From the NCBI GenBank assembly GCA_013416795.1, contig RQSC01000001.1:160781-224780 (forward strand): a stretch of DNA of 64,000 nt, in the 5' to 3' direction. The notes under the pieces are model-generated. The model had not been told where the DNA came from, did not search any database, and saw only the letters and a program-made list of their open reading frames with translations. Positions 49,880-59,535 of this stretch are shown in pieces. The stretch is from Prasinococcaceae sp. CCMP 1430 (taxonomy: Eukaryota > Prasinodermophyta > Palmophyllophyceae > Prasinococcales > Prasinococcaceae). The position numbers and the translations under genes were made by a program. The first letter of the stretch is position 1. Each line of letters starts with the position of its first letter.

Positions 49880-51397
49880 TCATGCGTACCCAGCAAGCGC
49901 GAGCAGCACCGACCGGAACGGCGCGATAGATACGAGCAGCACGGCGACGGCTCCGCCGAGCGCGAAGGTGGTCGAGGCGAACGCCGACGCCTCTGCCTCA
50001 CCGCGCGCCGCGAGTCCGAGCGTCCCCGCACCGTGGCTCGACGCTCCGGCTGCCACCCCGCGCGCAAGCTGCGACCGGATGCCCAGCACGTCGAGCAGCG
50101 GCGGCAGGACGCAGACGCCCAGGATGCCGGTCACGACGCACGCGGCACAGGCCAGGCCGGGCGAGACGCCCAGGGCGTTCGCAATCTCGACCGCGAAGCG
50201 CGACATGTTGTGCTTGGCGAGGGTGGCCATGCCGACCGCCTCGGAGAGGCCGAACACGCGCGCCATCAGCGCGCCCGTGGCCATGGCCATCGGCACGCCC
50301 ACGACGAGCCCCGCCAGCAGCGGCACCACGTTGGCGCTGAGCGCCTTGCGGCTGTAGTAGGCGCTCAGGCTGCACGCGACGATGCTCGGCGTGACCATCC
50401 ACAGAAGCGCCGCACCGGCACTGCGCATGTAAAGCTCCACGGCGCTCGCCCCGCCCGACGCCAGAAGACTGATGGCCACGATGGCGCCCGAGATGAGTGT
50501 GGGAAAGAGGCCGCCCAGCACGGGCACGCGCTGCGCGGCGCGGTACACCGCCACGGTGCCCATCAGGCGCAGCGGCACGACCAGGCTCGCGCGTGTCGCC
50601 GCGGCTATGCCCCCGCGCAGCGCCGCCCTTCGAAGGAGCAGGAAGGGGCCGCCCAATAAAAAGCTCACGGCGACGCACGTGCCGAGGCTGAAGACGCTGT
50701 CCAGAAGCGAGATGGCGCCACTCGGGCAGGCCGACAGCTCCGCCTCCTCCTCCTTTTCCTCGCTCGAAGTGCTCTCGGTCGCCTCGCTGGCAGCCCGCCC
50801 GGTGGCCATGTTCTCGGCAATGCTCACCGTCCACGCGGTTGCAGTGGTCACGACCAGCCAGCTTGCCGCGCAGGCCGCCAGGCCCCTCACGAGCTCCGCG
50901 CCGGGGGGCAGGCCTGACGTGAAGAGCAGCACGATGTACGGCACGAAGATCAGGCCCGTATAGCGCTCCAGCACTGAGTGCGCCGGCTCCAGCGCCTTGG
51001 ACACCGCCTTGGCCATCTTCGCGGGTGCTACCATCAACGCTGCAGTCGCCAGGATGAAGCCCGCCACTGCGGGGGGGAGCTCGAGGCCGAGGACGTTGAA
51101 GAGGCCACCGGACACAAGGGCCACAGCCTCGAGCGCCAGGACGCCTGCCCCGGCCACCAGGACTACTCGGCCATCCTCGACGAGCTTGTTGGGCGGCGGC
51201 TCGTCCGAGGGGGAGCGCGGCAGCGACGCGCCCTCCGCCGACGCTCGCGCGCACGCGCGGCGCGTGGTCGGCCNGGGGGCGGGGGACGGGCGTCGTCGGC
51301 GGCGTCGGCGCGTGCCGCGCCTGCTGCGCGCCGCTCCGCGCGTGGCCTCGAGGCCGAAAGGTCGGAAGCACTGCCGCTGACTCAGCGGGAGAGGCAT
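49880..51397 (-). CDS. PLGG1: Plastidal glycolate/glycerate translocator (PLGG1; LrgA-LrgB fusion)
   Basis: Inner-envelope transporter that exchanges glycolate and glycerate in photorespiration. The 505-residue protein starts MPLPLSQRQCFRPFG (ATG 51397), with an Arg-rich leader to about residue 60. The LrgA-like half has four hydrophobic helices (VLVAGAGVLALEAVALVSGGLFNVLG ... YTGLIFVPYIVLLFTSGLPPGAELVRGL). After an acidic linker (STSSEEKEEEAEL), the LrgB half has MVTPSIVACSLSAYY, GLSEAVGMATLAKHNMSRFAVEIANALG and the LrgB signature GASSHGAGTLGLAARGEAEASAFASTTFALGG. Order and length agree with plant PLGG1. One ambiguous base (51274) leaves one residue of the leader undefined. Confidence 0.88.
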   Translation of the reverse strand: MPLPLSQRQCFRPFGLEATRGAARSRRGTRRRRRRRPSPAPXPTTRRACARASAEGASLPRSPSDEPPPNKLVEDGRVVLVAGAGVLALEAVALVSGGLFNVLGLELPPAVAGFILATAALMVAPAKMAKAVSKALEPAHSVLERYTGLIFVPYIVLLFTSGLPPGAELVRGLAACAASWLVVTTATAWTVSIAENMATGRAASEATESTSSEEKEEEAELSACPSGAISLLDSVFSLGTCVAVSFLLGGPFLLLRRAALRGGIAAATRASLVVPLRLMGTVAVYRAAQRVPVLGGLFPTLISGAIVAISLLASGGASAVELYMRSAGAALLWMVTPSIVACSLSAYYSRKALSANVVPLLAGLVVGVPMAMATGALMARVFGLSEAVGMATLAKHNMSRFAVEIANALGVSPGLACAACVVTGILGVCVLPPLLDVLGIRSQLARGVAAGASSHGAGTLGLAARGEAEASAFASTTFALGGAVAVLLVSIAPFRSVLLALAGYA

Positions 51398-51844
51398 TCG
51401 GCTTCGTCTTCGGCGCGAAAAAGATCCGAAAAAATATCGCGAAAGCGGGTCCGCGCGAGCGGCGAGAGCCGCGCGCACCACCCACCAAGGGAGGAGACGC
51501 CCTTCGATCGAAACGAAGGTCGAGGCGAAGCCTTCGGAGCGAGTGAAAAGGAAACCCTCTTTATGTGTGTTGGCCTCATTCGCGCCGCGGCGGCGGGGCG
51601 CAGGGCATCGACGGGCCGCAGCAATTGTCAGCTCGCCGCCAGCGCACGCGCGCGCGCGCGCGGAGCACGCCGCCGTTGCGACCTCCCGCGAGCCTATGGC
51701 GTGCTCGACGAGGGCGAGGAGGAGGCCATGTTCCAGGGGCCTGGCGCCAGTCGGCGCGGTGGAAGCGCGGCGCGCCGTGCAGCGAGCGTGCGCGCGTACG
51801 CACCAAGGTGTGCACGCGCGTGCCGCCACGTGCCTCCACTGGCG
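51398..51844. promoter_or_regulatory. Shared divergent promoter region (PLGG1 / mTERF-like)
   Basis: Only sequence between the two start codons. No recognisable element; long open frames here are compositional. Confidence 0.45.
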
Positions 51845-53140
51845 ATGATGCTTCGCCGGCTGGTGCGGGCGGGCGTCGGTGCTGCGGCAGCTGCGGGCGC
51901 TGCTGCCAACGGGGCCGCGAGCGCGCTTGGGAGCGCGCGCTCGCCTGGGCGTGTGCCGCGCATGGAGGCGGCGGCCGGCCAGCACGTCGCGGGCTCGGCC
52001 GCTTCCTCAGAGGGCCCCGGCCCCGCCGGCGCCTTCGGGATCCGTGCGTTGGCATGCCTCGGACCCTCGGACGCGCTGCGCACGGAGCTGCAGCGCGCTC
52101 TCCCAGGCGTGGATGCCGTGCGCCTCATCGCGCGAGCGCCCGCGCTGCGCGCGATCTCGCTGGCGGCCCTCGAGGAGCGCCTCTGTGCGCTGCGACAAAC
52201 GTTCCCCCCTGGTGCCGACATTCGCGAGTTGGTGGAACGCGCACCCGCTCTGCTCACCCGCGACCCCAAGCATCTCACTGAGACTTTCCACGAGCTGCAG
52301 CTAATCCTGGAGATGGACAAATTCTTCAAAGAGTGGGAGGACGGCTCAGTGGGCAGCCATGCCACCAGTGACGACGTGCCCTACTACGGCGACGGCCAGA
52401 GGACGCTCGACGTGGGCATGGAGGAGTACACGCGCCAAATGATTGAGCTGTGGCCCCGGCTGCTCACGCTGACTCGCACGCAGATCAGCGCGAACGTGGA
52501 GGGCATTTGGGAGCTCAGGCAGCACAAGGACGCCGCCGCGGTATACGTGCAGTGGCCGCCAGGGGAGCTCGAGCAGCTGGCTGAATATCTCATACGTGCG
52601 TGAGACCATGTCGCGCACACCGCCGCTGCCATGCCCCTCGGCGCTCGGGGTCACACGCGCGCCACCGACGTGCCCCCGCGACGCGTGCTGACACGGGCAA
52701 GCGACCACGCACGCGCTACCCTCGCGATGCGGATGACGGCAGACACGCCCGAAGACGCTGTGAGGACCAACTTCAGGGAGATCGCCAAGAGGCTTGGCTC
52801 CGAGGACGCGGCGGTGCGAGTGGCGTACTCACGGCCGGAGCTGCTCTTGACAACCGATGGCCCCACCCTCCAGCGCAAACTTTACCGCCTGAGCGAGGTC
52901 GCTGCCAGCGTGCCGCAATGGAAGCGCGTGGCGAGCCGCGAGTGGGCCGCCGGCGACGGTGACATTGATGTGCTGCTCACGCGGTGCAGTGCACGCATCG
53001 AGCGCTGCGCGCGTGTCGCCGAGGCGTATGGGGCGTGCGACGTCGGCCATAGCATGCTCGCGATCTGCCAGATGGACGAGGATGATTTCGCGAGCGCTTA
53101 TCCGCTCGCGGCCGCACCCGCGCGCGCCGAGGCCAAGTGA
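51845..53140 (+). CDS. mTERF-like organelle protein, two exons
   Basis: Exons 51845-52595 and 52743-53140 (382 aa); the intron is GTGCGT...CGGCAG, phase 1, giving AEYLI-H-TPEDAVRTNFREIAKRL. The start MMLRRLVRAGVGAAAAAG is Ala/Arg-rich without acids, a likely mitochondrial or plastid leader. Helical repeats of mTERF type appear, each with a Leu-x3-hydrophobic-Pro-x-Leu pattern: VRLIARAPALRAISLAALEERLCAL, IRELVERAPALLTRDPKHLTETFHEL, MIELWPRLLTLTRTQISANV and VRVAYSRPELLLTTDGPTLQRKLYRL. Such proteins bind organelle nucleic acid and affect transcription or translation. The assignment rests on this repeat pattern and is moderate. Its stop is 29 nt from the stop of the convergent SAP-ankyrin gene. 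Confidence 0.68.
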
Positions 53141-53169
53141 GCAACGCTCTCCCTCGCCAGACGTTGTGA

Positions 53170-56100
53170 TTAATTAAGATACATCAGATTATCGCCCATG
53201 TCGCTGTCGGAGGCCGAGTCGTCCGCCATGCGGCCCACGCCCCCAGCGCCCTTGGTGCCTGAGGCGCGGGAGGCCCTTCCGCTGCCTCGTCCCGCCGCGG
53301 CGGTGGTGACACTGCGCACGAGCTCCGCCATGGGACCGATCGGCGTGCCCCCAGCCTCGATGGGCGTCTGTCCGGCCTTGTTCTTCAACGAGGTGTTCGC
53401 GCCCTTGGAGATGAGGTAATCAGCCACCTCGAAGTACGAGTACGCAAAGGCGTAGTGAAGCGCAGTGTTGCCATGTTTGTTGGCGGCATTGACGTCGACT
53501 CCACCGCGCAGCGCGGCGCGGCAGGCGCGCTTGCGATTGTTCTGCGAGGCGACGATGAGTGGCGTGTTGAGGAATCTGTCACGCACGCCTGCTGCATCGG
53601 TGTCGACCTCAGCAAGGAGCATCGCCAGCTCGTCCTGACGGCCGTGTCGCGCGGCGGAGAAGATGCGCGTAGAGACCTTCCCGGGCATGGCGCTTGATTG
53701 CGCCGATACCTCCGACGGCGGTGCCTCAGGCGCGGCTCGGTCTCTGCGACGCGAACTCCGCTCGCGCGCGTTCTCCAAAGCGGGCGACTGCGAGCTGGCA
53801 GCAGCTGCTCTAGCAATCGACGTGGCACGCCTGCGGCTGCCCTTGCCACCACCGCCGCTGCGGGACTCGTACCGTCGTCGCTCCTCCTTTGCACTCTTGG
53901 CCGTCTCTTCCTCCGAAGTGTGCGCGTCGCTGCTGTCGCTCGACAGGCGCCGAGCGCGCGCACTCTTGGAGGCGACAGAGCTCTCCCACTCTCGCGCCGA
54001 TTTCTGAGCCTCTGCGAACGCGGAGGCATCGCCCACGCCCGACTCTGGCCCAGCGCGAGCGTAGTCCGCCGCGGCCTGAAGGTAGAACGCCTCCCTCGCG
54101 GCCCCCGTGGCATTCTGCCTCGCGCTCGCACGCGCGGTGAGCGCCTCCTTTGCACGCTCGGCGACCACCTTCCCCTCCTTTTCCCACATGTTGCGCTCCT
54201 GCTCGATCTCCTTGACCTGCTCCGCGAGCGCGCGCGCGTGGCGCTCGCTCTCGTCGCGGCGGCGCTGCAGTGCGTTGAGCTTCCCCACGAGCGCCGTCTC
54301 CTTCGACCTCGCCTGTCGCTTTGCCCGCTCCATGCGCGAGATCTCATCACGCAATGCCGCCGCACGCGGGGTCTCTTCGTTGTCGTGGCCAGCGCCATCG
54401 GGATGGCGTGCGGGCTGCGGCGCGGCGCTGCCATCCCTGGCACGCTCGCGGTTCCACCCGTGCTCTCTGTCCCCATGCCTGTGCATGTCCCCCTTCTCGC
54501 GGCCTCGTCGACGACGCTCGGCACCCTGGTCACGCAAGCGCCCATATTCACGTTCGCCCTCGTGAGGTGGCTCTTGCGCCCGACGAATGCCCTCCTCGAC
54601 CGCCTCCTTGCTTGCGCGCATGGCGCGCAGTTTCTGCATGAGAGGGAGTTCCTTGAGCTCCGCCAATCGCTTTCGCTTCCCGTCGGGTGTCGGCGGAGTC
54701 GCTTCCGACTCGGATTCGGACGCCGCGGGCGAGGCCGCGTCGCGCTGGCCCCTGCTGCTTGCGCCTGCCGACCTGCGGCTCCTGGTATTGCGCGAGGGCC
54801 GTGTGGTACGCCTACTCGACTGCGAGCGCGGCGGCACACGCCTGTCGCCGCTCCCGCCACCCTGATCCTCACGTGACGCCGCCATTGCGATCTTCATCTG
54901 CTCTATGTATGAAGTGCCATCGCCGAAGGTGTCCATGTCACTTTCGAGGTCACTCGAAGATATGGGGGAGCTTCTCTCCGGCGACTCCCTGTCGCTCTGG
55001 TCGTCCTCGCGGTCCCTGTGATCAGGATTGGCCGCGCGCAACCAAGCGCGAATGACCGCCGCACTGGCACTGCTCACCATCATGCCTATGCCGCAGTCGT
55101 AAAGGAGCTGCCAGTGGCCCATCTCGCGCAGCTTGGAGCCCATCACGTCGTTCACGCGGCGCAGCTCGTTGCGCAGCTCCTCGGCCTCGCGGCCGTACCG
55201 CCGCAGCCCACCCTCGGCGGCCTCCAGCTGTATCCTGAAGCCAATAGCTTGGTCGTCGGCGATGAGCGCCGCCTCGACGCTCTCGTCGAGCTCGCGCTCG
55301 AGTTCGGCGACCCTCTTGGAAAGGGCGGCCTCGTTTTGTACCGACGCGTCGAAGGGAGCATCGGCGGTAGCCGCGGCCTTGTGCGCGGCAGCAGCGTCCG
55401 CAGACGCGTAACGCTGTGGCCGGGAGCCGTTGGGGGCTGAGGCGCCCACACCAGTGGTCGACATCACCGGTGTCGCATCCGCGGTGTCCGCGGCGTCCGC
55501 GACGACAGCAGTCGCAGCGGCTACGGCCACACTTGGCTGCATCGGTGCTTGGTCGGACGCTACGGATCCCGGTGCGACACTGGCCATCGCCTTCTCTAGC
55601 TCCGGGCCGACCTCTCGCGTGGTCCCACCTGCGGAGGCCGTGCGCCCCTCAGCAGCGCTCGGGCCACCGTGCGCGCGATCGGGCCGGGACGGCTTCTGCG
55701 CGCTCTCAGCAGCCTCGCAGAGCGCCTCCAGCTCGGCGCGCTCGACTGCGCCATTCAGCCCGATGCCCCGCTCCTCCAGGAACTCCTTGAGCTCGAGCAC
55801 TTTCATGGACTTGAAGTCCCCGCGTTTCGGCGACGGCGCCCACGGAGGTGTCACGGACGCCGCCTGCGGCGGCTCGCGCACGCCAAGCAACTGTCTCTCA
55901 GAGCCCAGCCCGGGCGCCGACGTGAGGGGAGGCGCCGCGGCGGAGTCCCGTGGCGGCTCGCTCGGGGTCCCTCCCAGCTCCCCTCCACGGCGTTCTTTGC
56001 CGCGCGTCGCGACGGCCTCCTTCCAGCTGCCGCTGCGGTACGCACCTCCGCCACTGTCGCTGGACGCGCGCGCTCCTTTGAAAGGCGCCTTCGCAGAAGC

Positions 56101-56283
56101 AGCAAGTGCAGCATCGGCGCTCGAGCCGAAGGAGCCGAAAGCGTCCGCACGCGGCTTCTGCGGCGGCCTCAGGTCCGCAGCGTGCTCCAGGGCCGCAGCG
56201 TGCTCCCCCAGCGGAGCGTAGTCCTTGGCCGCTGCCTTCTTTGCGCGCCTCGCCGCCTTGCGCCGCGAGTACGCCGCGCCCAT
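53170..56283 (-). CDS. SAP-like / coiled-coil / ankyrin-repeat protein with N-myristoylation-type start
   Basis: A 1037-residue single-exon protein. The N terminus MGAAYSRRKAARRAKK fits the N-myristoylation consensus (Gly2, Ser6, basic cluster), suggesting membrane tethering. Residues about 155-190 (KSMKVLELKEFLEERGIGLNGAVERAELEALCEAA) look like a SAP motif. A coiled coil follows (SKRVAELERELDESVEAALIADDQ ... EAEELRNELRRVND), then a long charged, Arg/Ser/Glu-rich region with a second coil near 640-720. C-terminal ankyrin repeats are STRIFSAARHGRQDELAMLLAE, LNTPLIVASQNNRKRACRAALRGG, HGNTALHYAFAYSYFEVADYLISKGANT and GQTPIEAGGTPIG. I know no family with this full combination; a signalling or scaffold role is inferred only. 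Confidence 0.8.
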   Translation of the reverse strand: MGAAYSRRKAARRAKKAAAKDYAPLGEHAAALEHAADLRPPQKPRADAFGSFGSSADAALAASAKAPFKGARASSDSGGGAYRSGSWKEAVATRGKERRGGELGGTPSEPPRDSAAAPPLTSAPGLGSERQLLGVREPPQAASVTPPWAPSPKRGDFKSMKVLELKEFLEERGIGLNGAVERAELEALCEAAESAQKPSRPDRAHGGPSAAEGRTASAGGTTREVGPELEKAMASVAPGSVASDQAPMQPSVAVAAATAVVADAADTADATPVMSTTGVGASAPNGSRPQRYASADAAAAHKAAATADAPFDASVQNEAALSKRVAELERELDESVEAALIADDQAIGFRIQLEAAEGGLRRYGREAEELRNELRRVNDVMGSKLREMGHWQLLYDCGIGMMVSSASAAVIRAWLRAANPDHRDREDDQSDRESPERSSPISSSDLESDMDTFGDGTSYIEQMKIAMAASREDQGGGSGDRRVPPRSQSSRRTTRPSRNTRSRRSAGASSRGQRDAASPAASESESEATPPTPDGKRKRLAELKELPLMQKLRAMRASKEAVEEGIRRAQEPPHEGEREYGRLRDQGAERRRRGREKGDMHRHGDREHGWNRERARDGSAAPQPARHPDGAGHDNEETPRAAALRDEISRMERAKRQARSKETALVGKLNALQRRRDESERHARALAEQVKEIEQERNMWEKEGKVVAERAKEALTARASARQNATGAAREAFYLQAAADYARAGPESGVGDASAFAEAQKSAREWESSVASKSARARRLSSDSSDAHTSEEETAKSAKEERRRYESRSGGGGKGSRRRATSIARAAAASSQSPALENARERSSRRRDRAAPEAPPSEVSAQSSAMPGKVSTRIFSAARHGRQDELAMLLAEVDTDAAGVRDRFLNTPLIVASQNNRKRACRAALRGGVDVNAANKHGNTALHYAFAYSYFEVADYLISKGANTSLKNKAGQTPIEAGGTPIGPMAELVRSVTTAAAGRGSGRASRASGTKGAGGVGRMADDSASDSDMGDNLMYLN

Positions 56284-56878
56284 CTTGGGACGTTCGCCGC
56301 CCCGTCCGACTCACCGCGCGTCAAGCCGACGCCTTCCAATCATCGCCCCCCCCACACCCACACCCACCCCACCACCACCACCACACACGCACTCACTGCT
56401 GGCGGAGCGCTGCGCAGCAGCGACGGACGGCACCTGCTCGCGCAGCTTCTGCGCGCGCGAGCGGCCCGCGCCAGGCAGCGGCGCCCGCACGCGCGCCAAA
56501 GCAAGAGACAGCCTTGCGAGCCACGCACAAGCAGCGCTCGAGCGGCGCTCGAGCCACGTGCGTTGTGCCCGCCCCCCCCACCTTGTGCCTCCTCCCGCCC
56601 AGCCCCCCTCCCCGCTCCCCCGTGTCCCCCCTGTGAAAAACACCGACTCCAACAGTCCCTTTTTGCTCCAGTCGGTTTCGATGGGCGCCCGCCCGATGTC
56701 TGCGATCCAGCGCCGAGCGCGCCAGGGCGCGCACACCGCGTGCACCTGCCGGCGCGCCTGCCCGTGCCCCTCCCCCAGCTCCGACCCCCGGGGTTGAGGG
56801 AGGGGTGCGGGTGACGCATCGTTGGACGGAGTCGTCCCTCCAGGCTCACTCGCTCTCTCCTTTGCTCTCCCCGCGGCG
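56284..56878. promoter_or_regulatory. Shared divergent promoter region (SAP-ankyrin / GT)
   Basis: About 600 nt between divergent start codons, with CCACC/CACCACCAC repeats near 56345-56390. No gene recognised. Confidence 0.45.
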
Positions 56879-58444
56879 ATGGAGGCGGCAGCGGACGGGG
56901 CCGGGTGGGCGAAGGGTGCGCTCCTTGCACGCGCCTGCCGGCTCGCACAGCTGCAGGCGTGTGCGACGTGCGCGGCGCTGTGCGCGCTTTGGGCAGCGGC
57001 GGCTGCACGCAGGCGGATGGGCGCGGAGGAGGTCCTTTGGGCGCAGGAGCGGGCGCGCGAAGGCGCGCGCGAAGGGGCCCGGCGCGAGTATCCGGCCGTG
57101 TCTGTCGTCGTGCCCACGCGCGGGGTTGGCTCGAGCGAACACGCGCTGCGAAACCTGCTCGCGCAGCTCCGCATGGGCTACGACGGGCCTGTCGAGTTCC
57201 TCTTTGGCGTGGAGGACGATGAAGCCCCCGAGTGCGCCGAGCTTGCGGCCGTCGCCGCGCAGCACGCGCCGCTCGATCGACCTGTCACCGTCGTCCCGGC
57301 CGGGGCGGCCGTACGGACGTCGCAGAAGATAGCAAACCAGCTGGCGTGTCTCGAGAGAGTGTCCGCCGGCTCCGAGTACGTGCTCTTTCTCGACGACGAC
57401 ATGGCTCCCGCGAGTGGGCTGCTAGCGGCGCTGGTGGACGCGATGGACGCCGCGCCAGAGGCGCTTCTCGCGACCGGCTTCCCGTTCGACGTGCCAGTGC
57501 GTCCGCAGAGCTCCGCGCGGGACATTTCCGATCGGGGCGCACTCGCCCGCGCCCTCTGCACGCTGGCTCAGCACGCCACGATGTGGCACCATCTGCCGCT
57601 ACTGGTACCGTTCTCACTCTTCGGCCGTGGGCATTTCGTGTGGGGGGGTTGCATGCTCTTCCGCGCGCCCGAGCTCGCACGCGACGCACATGGCATTGTG
57701 TCGGCGTGGAGAGACGGCGGCTACTCGGTGCGTGCTGAGTGCGCCCGCCTAAAACCTGCACGCCCGTGCGCAAGCGGTTCGCAACACCCCATTCTGACGA
57801 GAGGGAGGTTGCGCGTGCACGCGTGTTGCTGCGCGCACCACCAGGATGACCTGGTAGCGGCTGCGACCTCCGTCGCCGCGAGGCGACCGGTGCTGTCGCC
57901 GGCGGCCGCATTTTTCCCGCAGCGCCTCGAGGCAAACACGACGCTCGGATCGTACTGGAACTACCTGCGGCGGCAGCTTTACGTGCTCTTCATGTACGCT
58001 TACGACGATGGCGATAGGTACAAGAACCGCGTCATGGCAACCGTGTACGCGTATCTCTCCGCGACTCTATTCGCTGGGGAGGCGTGCGCCATGGCGGCCG
58101 TCGCGCGAGCGCTCGCACGCGCGCTGTGTGGCGGCTATGTCGTGGCTGGCGTGGACACCGCAGATGCGTGGCTGTCCGCCGTGACGCTCTTGCTCGGCTT
58201 CGCCTTGGCGCACGAAGCGTGCTCGCTCACGCGCAAGCTCGCGGGCCTGAGCAACGCGCTCTCGCCGGAGTCGCCCACAGATACGTCGGCGCTGTCGCTC
58301 GCCGCGATGGTCGCAGCGATGGCACTCAATCAGGCGGCGCTGCCGCTCGCCATGGTCTACACGGCGCTGTCGCCTGCGGTCGTGTGGGGCGGGCGGAGGT
58401 ACCGACGGCGCAGAGGCAAGGTGCACACCATCGACGTGCTGTGA
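56879..58444 (+). CDS. Ceramide glucosyltransferase-like glycosyltransferase (GT21), two exons
   Basis: Predicted to add glucose to ceramide at the Golgi/ER. Exons 56879-57727 and 57845-58444 (482 aa); the intron 57728-57844 (GTGCGT...CACCAG) is 117 nt, phase 0 and free of stops. Splicing gives DGGYS-DDLVAAATSVAARR, the expected family sequence. The GT motifs are D1 in LFGVEDDEAPE, D2 in VLFLDDDMAP, D3 in GGYSDDLVAA and RRQLYVLF in place of (Q/R)xxRW. The first segment (AQLQACATCAALCALWAAAAA) is an N-terminal membrane anchor, and C-terminal TM helices follow (AATVYAYLSATLFAGEA..., AWLSAVTLLLGFALAHEA, MVAAMALNQAALPLAMVY). Acceptor lipid is inferred from family. Confidence 0.85.
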   Translation: MEAAADGAGWAKGALLARACRLAQLQACATCAALCALWAAAAARRRMGAEEVLWAQERAREGAREGARREYPAVSVVVPTRGVGSSEHALRNLLAQLRMGYDGPVEFLFGVEDDEAPECAELAAVAAQHAPLDRPVTVVPAGAAVRTSQKIANQLACLERVSAGSEYVLFLDDDMAPASGLLAALVDAMDAAPEALLATGFPFDVPVRPQSSARDISDRGALARALCTLAQHATMWHHLPLLVPFSLFGRGHFVWGGCMLFRAPELARDAHGIVSAWRDGGYSVRAECARLKPARPCASGSQHPILTRGRLRVHACCCAHHQDDLVAAATSVAARRPVLSPAAAFFPQRLEANTTLGSYWNYLRRQLYVLFMYAYDDGDRYKNRVMATVYAYLSATLFAGEACAMAAVARALARALCGGYVVAGVDTADAWLSAVTLLLGFALAHEACSLTRKLAGLSNALSPESPTDTSALSLAAMVAAMALNQAALPLAMVYTALSPAVVWGGRRYRRRRGKVHTIDVL

Positions 58445-58685
58445 GCACATGCACCCGTCCGCGCCCAGCGCGCGCATGGGACATGTAAATAATAAACGGC
58501 GACGGCGGCCCCCGCCGTCTGTATTATTATCCCGAGCTGCCGCCTGTAATCGGCGCGCACCGGCGGCGGCGAGCGGCGACGCGCGAGGAAGAAGGCGCCG
58601 GCTCTCGGACGCGCCGCTGCGAGCGCCGGGGCGCCCGCGAGCGCCGACACCGTGCCCGCCGGGCCTGCATGCGTCGGCAGCGCCC

Positions 58686-58985
58686 TCAGTCGTCGTCCGT
58701 GAGCAGGTGGTCCAGTTTCTGGATTGGCTTGAGCTTGTAGCCCTTCATCTCGGCCTTGGCAGCGTCGGCCTGCTTCTTCGCAGCGAGCTCCAGCGAAAAC
58801 ATCGCGCGTTTGGTGCCCACGTGGGCCGTCTCGACGTCCTGCTCCACTTCGCGCTTGATGTCGTCGTACTCCTTGAGACCAGTCTGCATATACCCCAGCC
58901 CGACCGAGCCGAGCACGATGAGCGACAGGAACGGGACGCCCGCGCGCAGGAACTCCTTCCCCGTTTGGCCAGCGGGAGCCGACAT
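58686..58985 (-). CDS. COX16: COX16-like cytochrome c oxidase assembly protein
   Basis: A 99-residue mitochondrial inner-membrane protein needed for complex IV assembly. One TM helix, AGVPFLSLIVLGSVGLGYM, is preceded by the basic KEFLR and matches the family's GxPFlxliVxGSxxL core. The rest (LKEYDDIKREVEQDVETAHVGTKRAMFSLELAAKK) is the usual charged intermembrane-space helix. The length equals typical COX16 (about 100-130 aa). Start ATG 58985; single exon. Divergent from the P450 gene. Confidence 0.75.
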   Translation of the reverse strand: MSAPAGQTGKEFLRAGVPFLSLIVLGSVGLGYMQTGLKEYDDIKREVEQDVETAHVGTKRAMFSLELAAKKQADAAKAEMKGYKLKPIQKLDHLLTDDD

Positions 58986-59535
58986 CGTGCCTGGCGCCGC
59001 GGTGGCGCCGCAACCCCTTCAGCACCGCAGCGGGCACGCTCCCCCCAGCACCTCACTCTCGCCCCGCGCAACGAGTGCGCGGCGCGAAGGCTGCTGGCGG
59101 CGGTGGCGGCGGCAGGCGCTGCCGCCGCGCTGCGCCGCGCCACGCTGCGCGCGTTCTCGCCTCGCGCTTGCGCTTGCCGCGCTTCACACCACCCGTATGC
59201 GCGCCGCGCGCGCCTAGTGCCACCCCCCAAACGGCCACCCTGTCCGCCCCCCTCCCCGCACTCCCCGCCCAAGGCCCACCCGCGTTGACGCCCCCACCGC
59301 GCTGCGGGAGCCTGAATTTGCGCATTGCGGCATTTCCGACGGAGCAGTTCCGGAAAAGGGAAGATGCGCCGCCGCCGCCCCCCGCGCGCATCCGCGCGCT
59401 CAGCGCGCGCTCGGCTCTCTCGCCAGCGCGCGGGCGTCCACCTCAATCGGAACGCCTTCCGCGGCGCCCACTGCGCGCGAAATCGTAATTGGAAAACGTC
59501 GGAATGCGACGCGGTTTTCGAGCGCCAGCGTGTGG
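58986..59535. promoter_or_regulatory. Shared divergent promoter region (COX16 / P450)
   Basis: 550 nt between divergent start codons, with an AT-richer patch at 59310-59370. No gene recognised. Confidence 0.4.
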
